DNA of 64,000 nucleotides from Sphaerotilus natans (GCF_900156335.1 NZ_FTMZ01000024.1:1-64000); one strand, 5' to 3'. Counted from the first letter of the stretch, positions 1 through 10,646 are shown. Made by a program: numbers and translations. The notes: generated from the sequence alone by a model not told the origin.

Positions 1-204
1 TGGGTGCTGGACATGACCTTCTCCGAAGACGACTGTCGCATCCGCGTGGGCGACGGGGCCGAGAACTTCGCCATCCTCAGACGCATGAGCCTGAACCTGC
101 TCAAGCAGGAAAAATCCAGGAAGACCAGTCTCAACATCAAGCGCCAGAAGGCCGCCTGGAGCCCGAAGTATCTGGAGACCGTGCTCGGCATCAGCCCGAA
201 GTAG
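1..204 (+). CDS. ISAs1-family transposase, C-terminal fragment (cut by window edge)
   Basis: Open from the first base in the frame ending with TAG at 202-204, so the 5' part lies outside the window. The residues read like the C-terminus of an ISAs1-type DDE transposase: the acidic stretch FSEDDCRIR, then NFAILRRMSLNLLKQE, a Lys/Arg-rich segment and a final KYLETVLG-like helix. The catalytic DDE core is not visible, so completeness and activity cannot be judged. The downstream DUF2971 gene begins 42 bases later in the same frame. The family call is by recognition only. Confidence 0.75.
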   Translation, partial: WVLDMTFSEDDCRIRVGDGAENFAILRRMSLNLLKQEKSRKTSLNIKRQKAAWSPKYLETVLGISPK

Positions 205-213
205 GGGATCGGG

Positions 214-231
214 CTTCATGCAATCGCCCTG
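214..231 (+). mobile_element. Probable right end (terminal inverted repeat) of the ISAs1-type element
   Basis: Ten bases after the transposase stop the sequence reads CTTCATGCAATCGCCCTG. It ends in CCCTG, which is how ISAs1-type right ends commonly finish. The left end is outside the window, so pairing of the repeats cannot be verified. If correct, host DNA resumes at about base 232, inside what would have been the 5' part of the DUF2971 gene. Confidence 0.5.
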
Positions 232-246
232 ACCCTTGACGGAGCC

Positions 247-1038
247 ATGCTCCGATACACGCCTCTGGGAGGATTCAATGATCCGTTTGAAGGTCGCCCA
301 GAAATCACCGATCTAAACACACGAGAGGAAAAAATAGAAATAATATCAACCGTATTCCCTGAAGAAGCAAAAAAAATTTACGACCAAATTCCTGAGCAAG
401 ACAAGAAAAATCTGAGCTTCCAAGATTTCGTCTTTCTCACAGAAAAACTCATGGAGGCGAATGGCATTGACATCCTCAAAGAAACAGAAAAAGCCGTACC
501 TGCCATGAAAGACATGTTTCACAAAAAATTTGACGAACATGTTGGCACCCTATGTTTGTCTGAAGTTCCAGACAGCATATTGATGTGGTCACACTATGGA
601 TCCAGCCACACAGGATTTGTCATTGGTTTTAATGCACACCACCCCCATTTCCACGAAAGACGATCGCCCGACGATGAACTCAGACATCTCAGGCGTGTTC
701 TTTATCGGGATGCTCGACCAAGCGCTCGCCTCAGCGAAATGGATTGGACTGATCTTGTTTTAACGAAAAGTTCGCACTGGTCCTACGAGCGAGAATGGCG
801 AATAATGCGAGATCTCGCTGACGCAAAATCAGTAATACCATGCAAACCTTTCCCGGTTCATTTATTTAAATTCCCAAGAGACGCAATAACAAGCATCATA
901 TTAGGCGCACGAGCCACAGATGAGACTGAAAAATCCATAATATCGATCCTACAATCCAACGAACAATACAGATCAACAATATTGAAGCGTGCAATACCAA
1001 ATGACTCGCATTTCCTGCTAAATATAATGCCGACGTAA
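247..1038 (+). CDS. DUF2971 protein, probably N-terminally truncated by the adjacent IS
   Basis: The 263 residues show DUF2971 hallmarks: FNDPFEGRP close to the start, LCLSEVPDSILMWSHYG in the middle and the SYEREWRI motif near residue 185. Function is unknown; family members are scattered and often near mobile or defence genes. Complete members usually have 15 to 30 residues before FNDPFE, but here only nine remain, and the frame upstream runs through the IS end with TLDGA just before the ATG. No convincing ribosome-binding site precedes the ATG. The gene is AT-rich with AAA and ATA codons, unlike its surroundings, which suggests horizontal origin. It may be a non-functional remnant. Confidence 0.7.
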   Translation: MLRYTPLGGFNDPFEGRPEITDLNTREEKIEIISTVFPEEAKKIYDQIPEQDKKNLSFQDFVFLTEKLMEANGIDILKETEKAVPAMKDMFHKKFDEHVGTLCLSEVPDSILMWSHYGSSHTGFVIGFNAHHPHFHERRSPDDELRHLRRVLYRDARPSARLSEMDWTDLVLTKSSHWSYEREWRIMRDLADAKSVIPCKPFPVHLFKFPRDAITSIILGARATDETEKSIISILQSNEQYRSTILKRAIPNDSHFLLNIMPT

Positions 1039-1079
1039 ATAGAATTACGCACATCGAAAAATTTTCAACACGAGCTCCA

Positions 1080-1436
1080 TCACCTCTCCCTCGCATGATT
1101 CTTCGTATACCGCGGTAGCTCCACCGTCAGCGCCGGGCCCTTGACCTTGACGCAGCAGGACAGGCGCGACTGGGCGTCCAGGCCCCAGGCGTCGTCGAGC
1201 TGGTCTTCTTCCTCGTCGTCCGGCGGGGCGACGGATTCGGCGCCGGCGCGCAGGTGGACGTGGCAGGTCGCGCAGGCGCAGACCTTCTCGCAGGCGTGCT
1301 CGATGGCGATGCCGTGCTCGAGCATCACGTCGACGAGCTTGCGGCCGGACGGGGCGTCGAAGACGAGGCCGTCCGGGCACAGGTCGGGGTGCGGCAGCAC
1401 GGTGATCCGGGTCGGGGGCTTGGGCTGGGCGGACAT
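1080..1436 (-). CDS. fdx: ISC-type 2Fe-2S ferredoxin
   Basis: A 118-residue adrenodoxin-type ferredoxin of the ISC assembly system, likely supplying electrons for cluster assembly on IscU. Cluster ligands are visible as CEKVCACATC (CX5CX2C) followed by the distal Cys in RLSCCVKV. The acidic stretch DDEEEDQLDDAWGL before that last Cys is typical of ISC ferredoxins. The start was placed at the ATG giving MSAQPKPP; the frame is open further upstream, but that segment overlaps a repeat region. It is the last gene of the iscS-iscU-A-type-iscA-hscA-fdx run. No iscX follows; the next gene is convergent. Confidence 0.9.
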   Translation of the reverse strand: MSAQPKPPTRITVLPHPDLCPDGLVFDAPSGRKLVDVMLEHGIAIEHACEKVCACATCHVHLRAGAESVAPPDDEEEDQLDDAWGLDAQSRLSCCVKVKGPALTVELPRYTKNHARER

Positions 1437-1481
1437 GGTCAGGCTCCGGGGTGCGGGGGGAGGAAAGAGAAAACGAACGGC

Positions 1482-1593
1482 GTCATCCTCGCGAAGGCGA
1501 GGAGCCACGGGGGGATGGGGCGTGCGTGGGTGCCCGCCTGCGCGGGCATGACGGGGAGGCGTGGCGCGCGAGGGCCCCGTGCGCGGGCATGAC
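1482..1593. repeat. Cluster of GTCAT...CCCGC-type dispersed repeats between hscA and fdx
   Basis: Three related units: 1482-1507 on one strand, an inverted copy at 1525-1553 (GTGGGTGCCCGCCTGCGCGG followed by CATGACG), and a partial copy ending at 1593. Each has an internal hairpin such as CCTCGC-GAAG-GCGAGG. Such GTCAT-CCCGC-GGGCA elements are commonly dispersed between genes in high-GC betaproteobacteria. A degenerate relative appears near 53207-53246. Inverted copies in the transcript could form a strong hairpin that separates fdx expression from hscA. Confidence 0.7.
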
Positions 1594-1610
1594 GGAGAGG
1601 CGGCCTGGGG

Positions 1611-3512
<1,902 letters not shown>

Positions 3513-3603
3513 GTCGGGGCTCCTCGGAAGCGGGGGTCGGACGGACGAACAGGCGGGAATAAGCGAGGGGCGGCAGGCGGGCGCGGCCGACGCGCCCGCC
3601 CGC

Positions 3604-3927
3604 TCAGACGGCGAAGGACTCGCCGCAGCCGCAGGTCGCGGTCGCGTTCGGGTTGTGGAACTTGAAGCCCTCGTTCAGGCCCTCGCGGACCCAGTCGAGC
3701 TCGGTGCCGTCGAGCATCGGCAGGCTCTGCGCGTCGACCAGCAGCGTCACGCCCTCGCAGGGGAAGCTCAGGTCGTCGGGCAGCGCCGTGTCGGCGAACT
3801 CCAGCGCGTAGGCGTAGCCCGAGCAGCCGCTGGTGCGCACCGCCACGCGCAGGCCCACGCCGCCGCCGCGCTTGTCCAGCGCCTGGCGGATCTTGCCGGC
3901 GGCCTTCGGGGTCACGGTGATCGTCAT
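3604..3927 (-). CDS. iscA: A-type Fe-S carrier IscA
   Basis: The 107-residue HesB/IscA-family protein has the three conserved cysteines: the first in RTSGCSGY and the CGCGESFAV pair at the C-terminus. It is expected to bind iron or a Fe-S cluster and pass it from IscU to target proteins. It lies 13 bases downstream of another A-type gene with the same Cys pattern, so the operon carries two carriers in tandem. The compact size and the N-terminus [10 protein letters not shown] match classical IscA better than the neighbouring ErpA-like copy. Confidence 0.9.
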   Translation of the reverse strand: MTITVTPKAAGKIRQALDKRGGGVGLRVAVRTSGCSGYAYALEFADTALPDDLSFPCEGVTLLVDAQSLPMLDGTELDWVREGLNEGFKFHNPNATATCGCGESFAV

Positions 3928-3940
3928 GCGCCTTCTCCCC

Positions 3941-4354
3941 TCAGACCGCGAAGCTGCTGCCGCAGCCGCAGGTGCTCGCGGCGTTGGGGTTGCGGATCAC
4001 GAAGCGCGCGCCGTCGAGCTTGTCCTCGAAGTCGATCTCGGCGCCCATCAGGTACTGCAGGCTCATCGCGTCGACCACCACGGTGACCGGGCCCTTCTCG
4101 ACGCGCACGTCGTCGGCCTTCTTCTCGTCGTCGAAGGCGAAGCCGTACTGGAAGCCCGAGCAGCCGCCACCGGTGACGAAGACACGCAGCTGCAGCGAGG
4201 GATCACCCTCCTCGGCCAGCATCTCGGCGACCTTGCCGACGACCGCGTCGGTCACGACGATCGGATCGACGCCTTCGGGCAGCACCGGCATGACCGGCGG
4301 GGCGCTCATCGACGGGGTGCTGCAGGACGAGCCCTGGGACTGGCATGCGGACAT
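3941..4354 (-). CDS. Second A-type Fe-S carrier (ErpA/IscA-like) with Cys-containing N-terminal extension
   Basis: The 137-residue protein has a HesB/IscA core ([10 protein letters not shown] and C-terminal CGCGSSFAV) preceded by a roughly 30-residue low-complexity leader containing two extra cysteines ([11 protein letters not shown]...). The core resembles ErpA more than IscA. The start was chosen because AAGGAG stands at a good distance before this ATG, and the upstream open frame is a shadow of iscU. It sits between iscU and iscA. Carriers of this kind receive clusters from IscU, and the leader may tune metal binding, which is inference. Confidence 0.85.
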   Translation of the reverse strand: MSACQSQGSSCSTPSMSAPPVMPVLPEGVDPIVVTDAVVGKVAEMLAEEGDPSLQLRVFVTGGGCSGFQYGFAFDDEKKADDVRVEKGPVTVVVDAMSLQYLMGAEIDFEDKLDGARFVIRNPNAASTCGCGSSFAV

Positions 4355-4419
4355 GGTTCGCTCCTTGGGGGAAAGAAGGGAGAAGTCGGGAAAGAGACGG
4401 GGCGGGCTGGCGGGTCGGC

Positions 4420-4851
4420 TCAGTGCGCGGCCGGCACGACCGGCGCGCAGGCGACGCCCTCGGGCGTGGGCGTGGCGCGCTGGCGGTAGTCGCTGACCGC
4501 CGCCTTGATCGCGTCCTCGGCGAGGATCGAGCAGTGGATCTTGACCGGCGGCAGCGCCAGCTCCTCGGCGATCTGGGTGTTCTTGATCGACAGCGCCTGG
4601 TCGAGCGTCTTGCCCTTGACCCATTCGGTGACCAGCGAGCTCGACGCGATCGCCGAGCCGCAGCCGTAGGTCTTGAAGCGCGCGTCCTCGATGACGCCGG
4701 TGGCCGGATTGACCTTGATCTGCAGCTTCATCACGTCGCCGCAGGCCGGCGCGCCGACCATGCCGGTGCCGACGTCGCCGTCCGCCGCCTCGAAGCCGCC
4801 GACGTTGCGCGGGTTCTCGTAGTGGTCGATGACCTTGTCGCTGTATGCCAT
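4420..4851 (-). CDS. iscU: Fe-S cluster scaffold IscU
   Basis: The 143-residue IscU has its three ligand cysteines in [19 protein letters not shown] and [11 protein letters not shown], plus the HscA-recognition motif LPPVK immediately before the last one. The body is nearly standard, but the C-terminus is about 15 residues longer than usual and includes an additional Cys ([12 protein letters not shown]). CAGGAG precedes the chosen ATG. It is the second gene after iscS. Because no NifU is encoded in the window, this scaffold is the obvious local candidate for building nitrogenase clusters. Confidence 0.93.
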   Translation of the reverse strand: MAYSDKVIDHYENPRNVGGFEAADGDVGTGMVGAPACGDVMKLQIKVNPATGVIEDARFKTYGCGSAIASSSLVTEWVKGKTLDQALSIKNTQIAEELALPPVKIHCSILAEDAIKAAVSDYRQRATPTPEGVACAPVVPAAH

Positions 4852-4921
4852 GACGAACTCCTGTGGCTCGGTGTGTCTTGTCTGTGCGGTGTCTGTGCGG
4901 TTGCGTGCGCGCGGCGCGGCC

Positions 4922-6142
4922 TCAGTGCTCGGCCCACTGCACCGTCGAGAGGTCGACACCGGCGACGTGCATGTCCCACAGCGGACTCAGCGCACGCAGC
5001 CGCTCGACGGTGTGGCGGGTCTTGGCGATGGCGGCGTCGATCTCGGCCTCGGTGGTGAAGCGCCCGACCGAGAAGCGGATCGAGCTGTGCGCGACCTCGT
5101 CGGGCAGGCCCAGCGCGCGCAGCACGTAGCTCGGCTCCAGGCTGGCCGAGGTGCAGGCCGAGCCGGAGGACACCGCGATGCCGCTCATGCCCATCAGCAG
5201 CGACTCGCCCTCGACGAAGGTGAAGCTGATGTTGAGGTTGTGCGGCACGCGCTGCTCGAGGCTGCCGTTGACGCGGATCTCCGGGATCTGGCCCAGGCCG
5301 GCGAGCAGCCGGTCGCGCAGCGCGCGGATGCGCTCGTTCTCGCGGCCCATGTGCTCGGCGGCGAGCCGGTAGGCCTCGCCCATGCCGACGATCTGGTGCG
5401 TGGCCAGCGTGCCCGAGCGCATGCCGCGCTCGTGGCCGCCGCCGTGCATCTGCGCCTCGATGCGGATGCGCGGCTTGCGGCGCACGTAGAGGGCCCCGAT
5501 GCCCTTCGGGCCGTAGGTCTTGTGCGCCGACAGGCTCATCAGGTCGATCGGCAGCTCGGCCAGGTCGATGGCGACCTTGCCGGTGGCCTGCGCCGCATCG
5601 ACGTGGAAGATCACGCCCTTCTCGCGGCAGATGCGGCCCAGCGTCGCCACGTCCTGGACGACGCCGATCTCGTTGTTGACGAACATCACCGACGCCAGGA
5701 TGGTGTCGGGCCGGATCGCCGCGCGGAAGGCCTCCACGTCGACCAGGCCGTCGTCGCGGACGTCCATGCAGGTGACCTCGAAGCCGTGGCGCTCGAGCTC
5801 GCGCATCGTGTCGAGCACCGCCTTGTGCTCGGTCTTCACGGTGATCAGGTGCTTGCCGCGGCCCTGGTAGAACTGCGCCGCGCCCTTGATCGCGAGGTTG
5901 TTCGACTCGGTCGCGCCCGAGGTCCAGACGATCTCGCGCGGGTCGGCGCCGATCAGCGCGGCCACCCGCTCCCGGGCGATCTCGACGGCCTCCTCCGCCG
6001 CCCAGCCGAAGGCGTGGCTGCGCGAGGCCGGGTTGCCGAACTGCTCGTACAGGTAAGGCACCATCGCCTGCACGACCCGGGGATCGACCGGCGTGGTCGC
6101 GGCGTAGTCGAGGTAGATCGGCTTGCTCAGGCTGGCGTCCAT
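4922..6142 (-). CDS. iscS: Cysteine desulfurase IscS
   Basis: A 406-residue class V aminotransferase-fold enzyme that takes sulfur from L-cysteine as a persulfide for IscU. The PLP lysine lies in [12 protein letters not shown] and the catalytic loop Cys in [17 protein letters not shown]. The C-terminal [18 protein letters not shown] is the classic IscS tail that binds IscU, which distinguishes it from the NifS-type enzyme at 40452-41645. It leads the isc operon. Instead of an iscR gene upstream there is a sigma-54 promoter, so expression is probably tied to nitrogen fixation. Confidence 0.94.
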   Translation of the reverse strand: MDASLSKPIYLDYAATTPVDPRVVQAMVPYLYEQFGNPASRSHAFGWAAEEAVEIARERVAALIGADPREIVWTSGATESNNLAIKGAAQFYQGRGKHLITVKTEHKAVLDTMRELERHGFEVTCMDVRDDGLVDVEAFRAAIRPDTILASVMFVNNEIGVVQDVATLGRICREKGVIFHVDAAQATGKVAIDLAELPIDLMSLSAHKTYGPKGIGALYVRRKPRIRIEAQMHGGGHERGMRSGTLATHQIVGMGEAYRLAAEHMGRENERIRALRDRLLAGLGQIPEIRVNGSLEQRVPHNLNISFTFVEGESLLMGMSGIAVSSGSACTSASLEPSYVLRALGLPDEVAHSSIRFSVGRFTTEAEIDAAIAKTRHTVERLRALSPLWDMHVAGVDLSTVQWAEH

Positions 6143-6191
6143 CGTCGGGGCTCCGGAAGGTGCGGGGGTTCTCGGTTGACAGCCTCTGCGC

Positions 6192-6207
6192 TGCATGGAG
6201 CGTGCCA
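6192..6207 (-). promoter_or_regulatory. Sigma-54 (-24/-12) promoter of the isc operon
   Basis: Reading the minus strand, TGGCACGCTCCATGCA has the exact GG-N10-GC spacing of RpoN promoters and a perfect TGGCACG -24 box. The start of transcription would fall about 40 bases before the iscS ATG at 6142. An IHF-like site (6258-6270) and a degenerate NifA site (6330-6345) lie upstream in the right order. Confidence 0.75.
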
Positions 6208-6257
6208 GCCGGCCGGAGCCGCGCGGCCTGTCTGATCCAGCGCAAAAACTTCCGACG

Positions 6258-6270
6258 CATCAATCACTTG
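6258..6270 (+). promoter_or_regulatory. IHF-like site upstream of iscS
   Basis: CATCAATCACTTG matches the IHF consensus WATCAANNNNTTR at all but the first position. It overlaps a perfect inverted repeat, AATCAC-TTGC-GTGATT, at 6262-6277. Its position between the putative activator site and the -24/-12 element fits a DNA-bending role, as in nif promoters. Confidence 0.45.
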
Positions 6271-6329
6271 CGTGATTCCGCCGCACGGCGGGCGGGCGCT
6301 GTCGCGAAGCTGCCGGGGCATGTCGGCTT

Positions 6330-6345
6330 TGTCGTCAATGCGACG
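6330..6345 (-). promoter_or_regulatory. Degenerate NifA upstream activator sequence for the isc operon
   Basis: TGT-CGTCAATGCG-ACG differs by one base from the NifA consensus TGT-N10-ACA. It is centred about 130 bases upstream of the isc -24 element, within the usual range. The single mismatch makes this tentative. Confidence 0.35.
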
Positions 6346-6409
6346 CGCAGACATGGCCCTTCGCACCCGCGGCCTGTCCGCTGCGGCAGGAGGCCATCCA
6401 GTCAGCCGT

Positions 6410-6431
6410 GGCACGACACTAGACTCGTGCC
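6410..6431. promoter_or_regulatory. Perfect inverted repeat directly before the modE start codon
   Basis: GGCACGA-CACTAGAC-TCGTGCC has 7-base arms and an 8-base spacer, ending one base before the modE ATG. It could be an operator or an mRNA hairpin that masks initiation. It does not resemble the usual ModE box (compare 9862-9885), so autoregulation by ModE through it is not indicated. Confidence 0.5.
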
Positions 6432-6432
6432 C

Positions 6433-7278
6433 ATGAGCACACCGGATCTTCCCCCTGCCCCGTCGCTGACCGGCCGGCTGACGCTGCAGACGCCGCTGGG
6501 CGCGGTGCTGAGCGAATCGCGCATCCGGCTGCTGGAGGCGATCGACCGCTGCGGCTCGCTCAACCGCGCCGCGCGCGAGGTGCCGCTGTCGTACAAGGCC
6601 GCCTGGGAGGCGCTGGACACGATGAACCGGCTCGCGCCCGAGCCGCTGGTCGAGCGCTTCACCGGCGGGCGCGGCGGCGGCGGCACGCGGCTGACCGGCT
6701 ACGCGCGCCAGCTCATCCGGCTGCACCGCGCGATGGAGAGCTCGCAGCAGGACATTCTCGACCGCATCGGCCCGGTGCCGGACGACGCCGACGCGCCGAC
6801 GCTGCGCGCGCTGATCCGCCGCCTGGGCATGCGCACCAGCGCGCGCAACCAGTTCGCCACCCGGGTGACGGCGCTGAGCGACCGCGGCGGCCTGGTCGAC
6901 GTGCGGCTGCAGCTCGACGACCCGGAGGCCGGCCTCGGCGGCAGCACCGGCCCGACGCTGCTGGCGACGATCACGCCGGAATCGGCCGAGCTGCTCGGCC
7001 TGGCGCCGGGTCGCGAGGTCTGGGCGCTGGTCAAGGCGCCGGCGGTGAAGCTGGTCGCGCAGCCGGCGCGGCGCCCGCCGCCGGGCCGCAACCAGCTGGC
7101 CGGCCGCGTCGTGCAGCTGCGTCCCGGCACGACCCGCACCGCGGTCACGCTGGATCTCGGCGGCGGCGAGTCCCTCCACGCCGCGGTGGAGCCGGACGCC
7201 GCCACGGCGCTGCAGCCTGGCGATGCCGCCTGGGCGGCGTTCGACGGCGATCAGGTGGTGCTGCTGACCTTCGGCTGA
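6433..7278 (+). CDS. modE: Molybdate-responsive regulator ModE
   Basis: The 281-residue regulator has an N-terminal winged-helix domain (GSLNRAAREVPLSYKAAWEALDTMN, recognition helix near residues 40-60) and two C-terminal MOP/TOBE molybdate-binding domains, each ending in TPESAELLGLAPG-type or analogous segments. With molybdate bound, ModE usually represses modABC and adjusts molybdoenzyme genes. The ATG giving MSTPDLPP was chosen over the longer open frame because that extension runs through the iscS promoter region. The gene is convergent with modC, 28 bases away. No clear Shine-Dalgarno sequence is seen; a perfect inverted repeat occupies that place. Confidence 0.93.
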   Translation: MSTPDLPPAPSLTGRLTLQTPLGAVLSESRIRLLEAIDRCGSLNRAAREVPLSYKAAWEALDTMNRLAPEPLVERFTGGRGGGGTRLTGYARQLIRLHRAMESSQQDILDRIGPVPDDADAPTLRALIRRLGMRTSARNQFATRVTALSDRGGLVDVRLQLDDPEAGLGGSTGPTLLATITPESAELLGLAPGREVWALVKAPAVKLVAQPARRPPPGRNQLAGRVVQLRPGTTRTAVTLDLGGGESLHAAVEPDAATALQPGDAAWAAFDGDQVVLLTFG

Positions 7279-7306
7279 GGGGCGCGGCGGCCCGGCCAAC
7301 GGCGCC

Positions 7307-8389
7307 TCAGCGCGTTTCCAGCAGCGCCACCGACTTGACCTGGACCCACAGCCGCTGCCCCGGCACCACGCCGAGCTGGTCGGCCGAGCGCCGCGTCAGC
7401 CGCGCCAGCAGCAGCGCCGCGCCCACCCGCACCTGCACCAGCGCCAGCGCCGGATGATCGTCCGCGCCGACCGCCTCGACCACGCCGGGCAGCTGGTTCT
7501 GGATGCTGCTGGCCCCCGGCTGCGCGGCCAGGCTGACATCGCGCGCCAGCACCCGCACCCGCACCCGCTGGCCGAGGGGCAGGCCCGGATCACGGGCCCA
7601 GAGGCTGCCGCCGTCAAAGTCGGCGCGCGCCAGATGCCAGCGGGTGTCGACCTCACCGATCGTCGCGTCGAGCACCGCGCCGGCCTGCTCGCCCAGGCGC
7701 AGCGGCAGATCGAGCCGCACCAGCAGTTCCTGCAGCGGCCCGTGCGCCAGCACGCGCCCCGCCTCGAGCGCCACCAGGTGGTCGGCCAGCCGCGCCACCT
7801 CGTCCGGCGCATGGGTGACATAGAGCACCGGGATGTCGAGCTCCTCGCGCAGCCGCTCCAGGTAGGGCAGGATCTCCTGGCGGCGCGCCAGGTCCAGCGC
7901 CGACAGCGGCTCGTCCATCAGCAGCAGGCGTGGCCCCAGCGCCAGCGCCCGGGCGATGCCGACGCGCTGGCGCTCGCCGCCCGACAGCCGCTCCGGACGG
8001 CGCTCGAGCAGATGCCCGATGCCCAGCAGCGCGACCGCCTGCTCCAGCCGCGCCGGATCGGCGCCTGAGCCCAGCCGCTTCAGGCCATAGCGCAGATTGC
8101 CCAGCACGCTCAGGTGATCGAACAGGCTGGCCTCCTGGAAGACATAGCCGATCGGCCGACGGTGTACCGGCAGCCCCTGCGCCCCGTCTTGCCAGACCTC
8201 GCCGTCGACCACCAGTCGGCCCTGCGGCGCACGCTCCAGCCCTGCCACGCAGCGCAGCAGCGTGGTCTTGCCCGACCCGGAGGGGCCGGACAGCACCGTG
8301 AACCCGCGCCCAGGCAGCCGCAGGTCGACATCGAGCGAGAAACCCGGCCAGTCGACCCGGAAGCGGGCCTCGATCAGCGGGGGCGCCAT
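7307..8389 (-). CDS. modC: Molybdate ABC transporter ATP-binding protein ModC
   Basis: The 360-residue ABC ATPase powers molybdate uptake through ModB. Visible are Walker A (GPSGSGKTT), the signature LSGGERQRVGIARAL, Walker B (LLLMDEPLSALD) and a C-terminal MOP-type regulatory domain (about residues 285-355) that distinguishes ModC from sulfate or iron importers. The ATG at 8389 lies one base before the modB stop codon, so modB and modC are almost certainly translationally coupled. It is the third gene of modABC. Confidence 0.94.
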   Translation of the reverse strand: MAPPLIEARFRVDWPGFSLDVDLRLPGRGFTVLSGPSGSGKTTLLRCVAGLERAPQGRLVVDGEVWQDGAQGLPVHRRPIGYVFQEASLFDHLSVLGNLRYGLKRLGSGADPARLEQAVALLGIGHLLERRPERLSGGERQRVGIARALALGPRLLLMDEPLSALDLARRQEILPYLERLREELDIPVLYVTHAPDEVARLADHLVALEAGRVLAHGPLQELLVRLDLPLRLGEQAGAVLDATIGEVDTRWHLARADFDGGSLWARDPGLPLGQRVRVRVLARDVSLAAQPGASSIQNQLPGVVEAVGADDHPALALVQVRVGAALLLARLTRRSADQLGVVPGQRLWVQVKSVALLETR

Positions 8390-8390
8390 G

Positions 8391-9068
8391 TCAGCCTCTC
8401 CTCTTCGCGCCCGGGCGCCAGAGCTGCATCGCCAGCAGCACCAGGAAGGAAAACGCCACCATCGCCGCCGACAGGCGGTGCGCCTGGGCGTATTCCATCG
8501 CCTCGACATGGTCGTAGATCTGCACCGAAACCACCCGGGTCTCGCCCGGCAGGTTGCCGCCGATCATCAGCACCACGCCGAATTCGCCCACCGTGTGCGC
8601 GAAGGTCAGGACCGAGGCGGTCAGGAAGCCCGGCGCGGCCAGCGGCACGACCACGGTGAAGAAGGCATCCAGCGGCGAGGCCCGCAGCGTCGCGGCCACC
8701 TCCAGCGGGCGGTCGCCGATCGCCTCGAAGGCGCTCTGCAGCGGCTGCACCATGAAGGGCAGCGAATAGAACACCGACGCGATCACCAGCCCCTCGAAGG
8801 TGAAGGGCAGCGGCCCGAGGCCCAGCTCGCGCACGAACTGCCCCACCGGCCCGGCCGGCCCCATCGCCAGCAGCAGGTAGAAGCCCAGCACCGTCGGCGG
8901 CAGCACCAGCGGCAGCGCCACCAGCGCGGCGACCGGCCCCTTCCAGGCCGAGCGGGTGCGCGCCAGCCACCAGGCCAGCGGCGTGCCGAGCAGCAGCAGC
9001 AACGCCGTCACGATCGCGGCCAGGCGCAGCGTCAGCCCCAGCGCCTGCAGGTCATCAGCGCTCAGCAT
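8391..9068 (-). CDS. modB: Molybdate ABC transporter permease ModB
   Basis: The 225-residue inner-membrane permease has about five hydrophobic segments. The EAA loop that contacts ModC is visible as [25 protein letters not shown]. The shadow frame that extends much further upstream overlaps modA and was rejected; the ATG giving [14 protein letters not shown] lies 8 bases after modA ends. It forms the transmembrane channel of the high-affinity molybdate importer whose substrate feeds FeMo-cofactor synthesis. Confidence 0.94.
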   Translation of the reverse strand: MLSADDLQALGLTLRLAAIVTALLLLLGTPLAWWLARTRSAWKGPVAALVALPLVLPPTVLGFYLLLAMGPAGPVGQFVRELGLGPLPFTFEGLVIASVFYSLPFMVQPLQSAFEAIGDRPLEVAATLRASPLDAFFTVVVPLAAPGFLTASVLTFAHTVGEFGVVLMIGGNLPGETRVVSVQIYDHVEAMEYAQAHRLSAAMVAFSFLVLLAMQLWRPGAKRRG

Positions 9069-9076
9069 GCCCGGCC

Positions 9077-9885
<809 letters not shown>

Positions 9886-9935
9886 ATTGAAGAAAAAAAC
9901 CGCCCGCCTTGAACATCGGCACGGAAGACAAGCAC

Positions 9936-10337
9936 TCACGCTTCAGGACCGAAACAGAGCGCATGGTCGCTGCAGACCGCGCAGCTCGGCGCGCGGCAGG
10001 CCTGGATCTCGGCGCGCTCGCACAGCTGCTTGTAGAAGAATTTCTTCCACTTCATGTCGCCGGTGTTCTTCGCTGCAAGCGCCGGGAACCAGCGCCGCAG
10101 CAGCGCACCAAGCTCAGCGCGGCTGGCCAGCTGCAGGTCCTGCCACAGGTGGTCGTCGCCCAGGCAGGCCAGCGCGACGATGCCGGCGACCTCGGCGCGG
10201 TCGGCGCTCGAGCCGACACCGGGATCGGCATGCTCGAGCAGCAGGCGGCTCACCTCCTCGATCTCGTCGGCGCGCAGCGCCTGGCGGCGCAGCAGCTCCG
10301 GCGTCGGCACGAACAGCAGCAGCGGTCGGTCACCCAT
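9936..10337 (-). CDS. nifQ: NifQ, molybdenum donor for FeMo-cofactor (short form)
   Basis: The 133-residue protein carries the NifQ C-terminal core: CLGDDHLWQDLQL, GDMKWKKFFYKQLCER and the cluster-binding motif C-X4-C-X2-C-X5-C in CRAPSCAVCSDHALC. NifQ binds a Mo-Fe-S cluster and supplies molybdenum to the NifEN/NifH system. Family members are commonly 165 to 200 residues; this one starts just before the helical core, so roughly 40 to 50 N-terminal residues are missing. The ATG lies three bases after fdxB ends. It is the last gene of the nifN operon and lies next to modA. A U-rich run at 9891-9897 may help end transcription. Confidence 0.88.
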   Translation of the reverse strand: MGDRPLLLFVPTPELLRRQALRADEIEEVSRLLLEHADPGVGSSADRAEVAGIVALACLGDDHLWQDLQLASRAELGALLRRWFPALAAKNTGDMKWKKFFYKQLCERAEIQACRAPSCAVCSDHALCFGPEA

Positions 10338-10340
10338 GGC

Positions 10341-10646
10341 TCAGACCTCGACCGCGCCGTGCGTGTAGCACTTCTTCGGGCAGATCTTCGAGCAGGCGGT
10401 GCAACCGATGCACAGCTCGCCCTTGGCGATGGTCATGACCTTCTTCTCGTACGCCTCGTCATCGTCGTCGTCGAGATCGACGCTGATGCGCTCGCCGTCC
10501 TCGGTCAGGCCGACAAGCTCGAGCACGCCGCGCGGACAGACCTTGAAGCAGCGCCCGCAGCCGATGCACTTGGCCTCGTCGAGCGACTGCACGAACTGCG
10601 GCGTCCAGGTGGCGCCGCTCGGAAGGGTGACGGAATAGGTGCTCAT
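10341..10646 (-). CDS. fdxB: Nif-specific ferredoxin III (2[4Fe-4S])
   Basis: The 101-residue ferredoxin has two 4Fe-4S motifs, CIGCGRCFKVCP (residues 27-38) and CIGCTACSKICP, separated by an acidic linker containing five consecutive Asp residues. This arrangement is characteristic of the nif-associated ferredoxin III family next to nifX/DUF269/DUF683. It likely donates electrons for cofactor assembly. Its ATG overlaps the stop of the DUF683 gene, indicating coupled translation. Confidence 0.92.
   Translation of the reverse strand: MSTYSVTLPSGATWTPQFVQSLDEAKCIGCGRCFKVCPRGVLELVGLTEDGERISVDLDDDDDEAYEKKVMTIAKGELCIGCTACSKICPKKCYTHGAVEV

Noticed and set aside
4829-6235. 468-codon plus-strand frame opposite iscS
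   Set aside because: Composition is Arg/Ala/His-rich and lacks domains; IscS on the other strand is unmistakable.
6400-6432. TGGCACGACACTAGAC as a sigma-54 promoter for modE
   Set aside because: The -24 part matches but the -12 GC is missing at the required spacing; the sequence is better explained as an inverted repeat.
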